From contig WFRP01000096.1 in assembly GCA_015486505.1 (NCBI GenBank), forward strand, positions 1 through 15,456: a stretch of DNA of 15,456 bases, read 5' to 3'. The translations under genes and the position numbers were made by a program. The notes beneath the pieces were generated by a model, which had not been told where the DNA came from, did no database searches, and saw only the letters and a program-made list of their open reading frames with translations. This document shows, piece by piece, positions 13,021 through 15,456 of this stretch (its first letter is position 1; each line of letters opens with the position of its first letter). This DNA is from Pseudomonadota bacterium (GTDB taxonomy: Bacteria > Desulfobacterota > Anaeroferrophillalia > Anaeroferrophillales > Tharpellaceae).

Positions 13021-13147
13021 GTAACTATTCAGCCGAATCCGGGGTCGGGCGCGGTTTTTCTCCGCTCGGCGTTAAGATTTCTGTTTTTCCTTACGCGCGC
13101 TGCGCCCGCCTTGCAAAACTCGCTTACGCTCAAACAGTTGCAATGCT
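13021..13147 (-). mobile_element. MITE-like element, copy C (half)
   Basis: It starts with the terminal repeat GTAACTATTCAGCC at 13021-13034 and matches the reverse complement of the right half of copy B (about 5236-5362) with only a few differences. The sequence diverges after GTTGCAATGCT, where an R1 unit takes over. The other terminal repeat is missing, so this is a recombined or deleted copy. Confidence 0.82.
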
Positions 13148-13279
13148 AATGCGGGAACAGATCCCGCAACCCAAACGGAGCCTTGCGACCCGCACCCAGG
13201 GGCAATCCGCTGGGCGCAAATAAGTACTCTTACCAGAACATTTTCTTGTTTTAAAACAAGAAAATAACCTGTAAGACAC
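13147..13279 (+). repeat. R1 structured repeat, unit 5 (complete)
   Basis: A 133-bp unit: TAATGCGGGAACAGATCCCGC hairpin, one optional CCCAGGGGCAATCCGCTGGG module, core AAGTACTCTTACCAGAACA, a perfect 26-base palindrome (13240-13265, half-site ATTTTCTTGTTTT) and tail AACCTGTAAGACAC. It is fused on the left to MITE copy C and on the right to an inverted unit start. Confidence 0.85.
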
Positions 13280-13304
13280 TAATGCGGGAACAAATCCCGC
13301 ATTA
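13280..13304. repeat. Perfect hairpin joining R1 to R2
   Basis: TAATGCGGGA and TCCCGCATTA form a perfect 10-bp stem around ACAAA. It looks like an R1 start meeting an inverted R1 start, after which the R2 sequence begins. Confidence 0.75.
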
Positions 13305-13358
13305 GTACCTCTCACGTTACTTGTATATATGTGGCCGCGATAGCGGTCTGAGGTGCTT
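13304..13358 (-). repeat. R2 repeat, copy 2, forming the 3' end of the SPOR gene
   Basis: Identical to 5403-5457 at 51 of 55 positions. Read on the minus strand it encodes the last 13 residues of the SPOR protein (KHLRPLSRPHIYK) and its TAA stop at 13317-13319. At the other copy the same sequence is intergenic, so here it has been captured as coding sequence. Confidence 0.85.
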
Positions 13359-15038
13359 TTTAAGCTTTCTTATCAGGCTCTCTTCCCGCGGAAAACTTTC
13401 AGCCAGTTGCGCCTGGACCTTCTGAGCCGCCCCTTTCGTCTCTCCTCCGGGGACAAAAATCCGCTGCCAGACCCCTTTTTCTCCGAGGTCAACTTCAACT
13501 TTGTACGCTGTAAAACCTTTTTTCCGCAAGTTTGCCAGCTGCCGGTCAGCCCGAACCGCGCTCCGGAAAGAGCCGATATGGACGACATAGCGCGAAGTCG
13601 GCGCCGCGGCCTCAGAAGCAGCGAAAAGATCAACTTTTTCCGCTGCGGCAACCGCCTTTTCTTCCACCGGGAGCGACGACGCCTTTTCCGCTGCCGGGGG
13701 CCCGGCCGCCGGCGGCACCGGATTCTTTTCAGCCTTCTCCACGGCGGCCGGAGCCGCAACCTCGGCCGCCACCAAAGCTTCCGCTGCCGGAGCCGCTGTG
13801 GTCTCCGCGACCGTCAGGGACTCGGCGACGACAACTTCAGCCTTAACCGACTCTGCCGGTGGCGTTTGCGCTTCCGCAACCGGCGCCACAGCGCGGTTAT
13901 CCGCCGCGGGACCTGCCGCAGATTGAGCCAAAGCCGATTGCGATTGCTCAAGTTCCCACTTCTCAGCCGACGGCGCCGCCTTGTCCGCGGCCGGCTTATT
14001 TTCAAGCGCCGCCGATTCCGACCGGGATTTGCTCTGTGATTTAACCGGGGCCGGGACCGGAGATTTACTGCCGGTGTCCCGCATAAAAAACCAGCCCCCG
14101 CCACCGGCGATTAGCAATACCAGCAAAACCAATAACGGGATTACCGGATTCCGCGATTTCCCCGCCGGGTCCGAAGTGGAAATAACCGGAGATTCCGCAA
14201 CTGTTTTTTCCGTCTTCGTCAACACCGCTTCAGCCGGAGACGTTTCATAAACCGCCGACTCAGCAGCCGCAGGTTCAGCAACAGCAGCTGCATCAGTAAC
14301 CGTTTCAGCGGGAGCCGTTTCCGCGAACGTCGCTTCAGCAAACGCGAATTCGTCCGAAGCCGTTTCCGTAAACGCCGCTTCATTCGGAGCCGTTTCAGCG
14401 GAAGCCATTTCCGCGAACGCCGATTCATCAAGTGTAAATTCATCCGGAACAGTCTCGTCGGGAACCGATTCATCAAGTGTAAATTCATCCGGAACAGTCT
14501 CGTCGAGAACCGTTTCATCAAGTGTAAATTCATCCGGAACAGTCTTATGAACAACTGCTTCATCCGGAGCCGCTTCATCCGATTCCGGTTCCGATTCCGG
14601 TTCCGATTCTGATTCCGGTTCCGATTCTGATTCCGGTTCTGATTCCGGGGCTGATTCCGGGGCTGCCTCTTTGCTCTCAAACGCGTCGGCAAACACCCCG
14701 TCCAGATCAGCGCCGATGTCCTCTTTCTCCCACAAATCCGCCAGAACCCGGATATCCTCCGCGGACGCGGGCGCGTCTTCCGTCGCTGAAGTTTTAAGCC
14801 CCAGCACCTGCGGATCAAAATCAAGCTCGGCATCATCCCGGACGTAAGCATCAAGTTTGTCCTCAAAACCAACCTCCGGCCCTTGCTCCTGAGGCGAAGA
14901 GTCCTCAAGCTCACCCGCAAAATCAATGGTTTCCGGCTTTTTCTCAACCTCACTTTCAGACTGCAGCGGCCCCTGACAAACCGGACAGACCACAGCGCCA
15001 TCATCAGCCACGCGTATCTTACATTCAGAGCAATACAT
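13317..15038 (-). CDS. Zinc-ribbon / transmembrane / SPOR-domain envelope protein
   Basis: A 573-residue protein probably anchored in the inner membrane. The N-terminal zinc ribbon has Cys3, Cys6, Cys18 and Cys21 (CSEC...CPVC). A long acidic low-complexity region follows, with Glu-Pro-Glu-Ser repeats and VPDEFTLDE repeats up to about residue 290. One transmembrane helix lies near residues 296-320 (PVIPLLVLLVLLIAGGGGWF). A Pro/Ala-rich linker and a C-terminal SPOR domain from SRYVVHIGSFRSAV (482) to about 560 complete it. SPOR domains bind denuded peptidoglycan at division sites, which suggests a cell-division or cell-wall role; the ribbon would face the cytoplasm. GAGGA precedes the ATG at suitable spacing. 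The last 13 residues come from the R2 repeat. Arginine-rich frames on both strands across it are shadows of the repetitive codons. Confidence 0.85.
   Translation of the reverse strand: MYCSECKIRVADDGAVVCPVCQGPLQSESEVEKKPETIDFAGELEDSSPQEQGPEVGFEDKLDAYVRDDAELDFDPQVLGLKTSATEDAPASAEDIRVLADLWEKEDIGADLDGVFADAFESKEAAPESAPESEPESESEPESESEPESEPESDEAAPDEAVVHKTVPDEFTLDETVLDETVPDEFTLDESVPDETVPDEFTLDESAFAEMASAETAPNEAAFTETASDEFAFAEATFAETAPAETVTDAAAVAEPAAAESAVYETSPAEAVLTKTEKTVAESPVISTSDPAGKSRNPVIPLLVLLVLLIAGGGGWFFMRDTGSKSPVPAPVKSQSKSRSESAALENKPAADKAAPSAEKWELEQSQSALAQSAAGPAADNRAVAPVAEAQTPPAESVKAEVVVAESLTVAETTAAPAAEALVAAEVAAPAAVEKAEKNPVPPAAGPPAAEKASSLPVEEKAVAAAEKVDLFAASEAAAPTSRYVVHIGSFRSAVRADRQLANLRKKGFTAYKVEVDLGEKGVWQRIFVPGGETKGAAQKVQAQLAESFPREESLIRKLKKHLRPLSRPHIYK
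14430..14560 (-). repeat. 45-bp in-frame tandem repeats in the SPOR gene
   Basis: About two and a half near-identical copies of a 45-bp unit, containing TTCATCAAGTGTAAATTCAT, encode 15-residue repeats (VPDEFTLDE plus a variable part). The unit is a multiple of three, so copy number can change without frameshift. Confidence 0.85.
14579..14665 (-). repeat. Short GATTCCGGTTCC-type repeat array in the SPOR gene
   Basis: Tandem 6-, 12- and 18-bp units (GATTCCGGTTCC, GATTCTGATTCCGGTTCC) encode an acidic Glu-Pro-Glu-Ser stretch. It adjoins the 45-bp array and is likely variable in length between strains. Confidence 0.85.
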
Positions 15039-15081
15039 GATGCAAATCCTCGTTCAGGTTAAAATCTGTTGCCTGACAACA

Positions 15082-15110
15082 TCTATATACTTTTTTTCCG
15101 CAGACGGCAA
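15082..15110 (-). promoter_or_regulatory. Promoter for the SPOR-protein gene
   Basis: Minus-strand TTGCCG (15105-15110), 17-bp spacer, TATAGA (15082-15087), about 45 bases before the ATG at 15038. Confidence 0.55.
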
Positions 15111-15221
15111 GTATGATTATAACTTAAAAAAATCAACCGCTCAAACTGACACTGACTTGAACCGGTCATTTCTAAACTTGACTTATATTCCGTAAGGTCC
15201 TACATTCCTCTTTGTAGAACC

Positions 15222-15344
15222 TAATGCGGGAACTATCCCCGCAACCCAAAAGAAAGTTACCGGCCCGCAAATAAGTACTCTTATCAGAACATTTTCTGAT
15301 TATTAAATCTTGTTTTTTGGTGCAGAAAATAACCTGTAAGGTAC
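15222..15344 (+). repeat. R1 structured repeat, unit 6 (complete)
   Basis: A 123-bp unit with hairpin GCGGGAACTATCCCCGC, core AAGTACTCTTATCAGAAC, the imperfect central arm (TCTGATTATTAAATC, then TTGTTTTTTGGTGCAGA) and tail AACCTGTAAGGTAC. It lacks the optional module. The central arm is the same variant as in the unit at 283-404. A degenerate tail-like sequence (15190-15215) precedes it. Confidence 0.85.
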
Positions 15345-15453
15345 TAATGCGGGAACAAATCCCGCAACCCAAACGGAGCCTTACGGCCCGCAAATAAGTG
15401 CTCTTATCAGAACATTTTCTTGTTTTAAAACAAGAAAATAACCTGTAAGGCAC
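15345..15453 (+). repeat. R1 structured repeat, unit 7 (complete)
   Basis: A 109-bp unit directly following unit 6, with hairpin GCGGGAACAAATCCCGC, a CGGAGCC-TTAC-GGCCCG hairpin with one bulge, core AAGTGCTCTTATCAGAACA, the perfect 26-base palindrome (15414-15439) and tail AACCTGTAAGGCAC. The last three bases of the window (TAA) look like the start of another unit. Confidence 0.87.
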
Positions 15454-15456
15454 TAA

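Noticed and set aside
13353..15004. Arginine-rich open frames in other frames of the SPOR gene
   Set aside because: They mirror the low-complexity codons of the real gene, and only the minus-strand frame has recognisable domains (zinc ribbon, TM helix, SPOR).
15178..15206. Plus-strand promoter TTGACT-17-TACATT before R1 unit 6
   Set aside because: The spacing fits, but the -10 box is weak and no gene follows; kept only as a possibility if R1 proves to be transcribed.
15172..15453. Open frames across R1 units with the shared peptide RKCSDKSTYLR (also at 210-758, 7223-7852 and 13130-13315)
   Set aside because: They are translations of the repeat itself, run into unrelated genes or the MITE, and have no ribosome site or family resemblance. 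Frame retention follows from sequence identity of the units.
15222..15453. Tandem R1 units as a CRISPR array
   Set aside because: Units are 109-123 bp, adjoin with no unique spacers, and no cas gene is present.

Overview
The window looks like chromosomal DNA from a Gram-negative bacterium, most likely a Desulfobacterota (former Deltaproteobacteria) lineage. That is an inference from gene content: a selenocysteine tRNA, a free-standing heptose-phosphate adenylyltransferase, an FlhB-tail protein, a CpoB/YbgF lipoprotein, TatA and a zinc-ribbon/SPOR envelope protein. Most genes are ordinary housekeeping or envelope genes. The unusual part is a dense set of short non-coding repeats in almost every gap.

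Layout. 1-401 holds the end of a MITE-like element followed by two tandem units of a structured repeat, called R1 here. Leftward genes follow: a soluble FlhB C-terminal-domain protein (402-704) and an exported DUF4139 protein (788-2251) with a clear sigma-70 promoter. The rightward zinc-type ABC operon (2466-5041: binding protein, ATPase, permease) is tightly packed. 5042-5496 is repeat-filled: an inverted pair of 30-bp repeats (R3) encloses a complete 243-bp MITE with perfect 14-bp terminal inverted repeats and a perfect 8-bp target duplication, and a second short repeat (R2) follows. A methyltransferase gene (5497-6276) converges on the next leftward group across a tandem 17-bp repeat.

Leftward genes from 6303 to 12682 form several transcription units: rplU-rpmA with a strong promoter; obgE-aroE, then an R1 copy, then hldC and a HAD phosphatase; and tatA-folK-fsa-cpoB. 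Upstream of tatA lies a selenocysteine tRNA gene with its own promoter and a terminator whose stem uses the tRNA 3' end. 12862-13316 contains the selC promoter, half a MITE and an R1 unit. It runs into R2, which encodes the last 13 codons and the stop of a 573-residue zinc-ribbon, transmembrane, SPOR-domain protein (13317-15038). The window ends in two more tandem R1 units.

Functionally the genes cover zinc uptake, translation and ribosome assembly (L21, L27, ObgE, tRNA-Sec), small-molecule biosynthesis (AroE, FolK, HldC, transaldolase-like aldolase), protein export (TatA) and envelope or division functions (CpoB, SPOR protein). No toxin, phage, CRISPR or defence operon is visible. The most novel-looking feature is the interlocking repeat system (R1, R2, R3 and the MITE), which sits at gene 3' ends and in several cases supplies stop codons or C-terminal codons.
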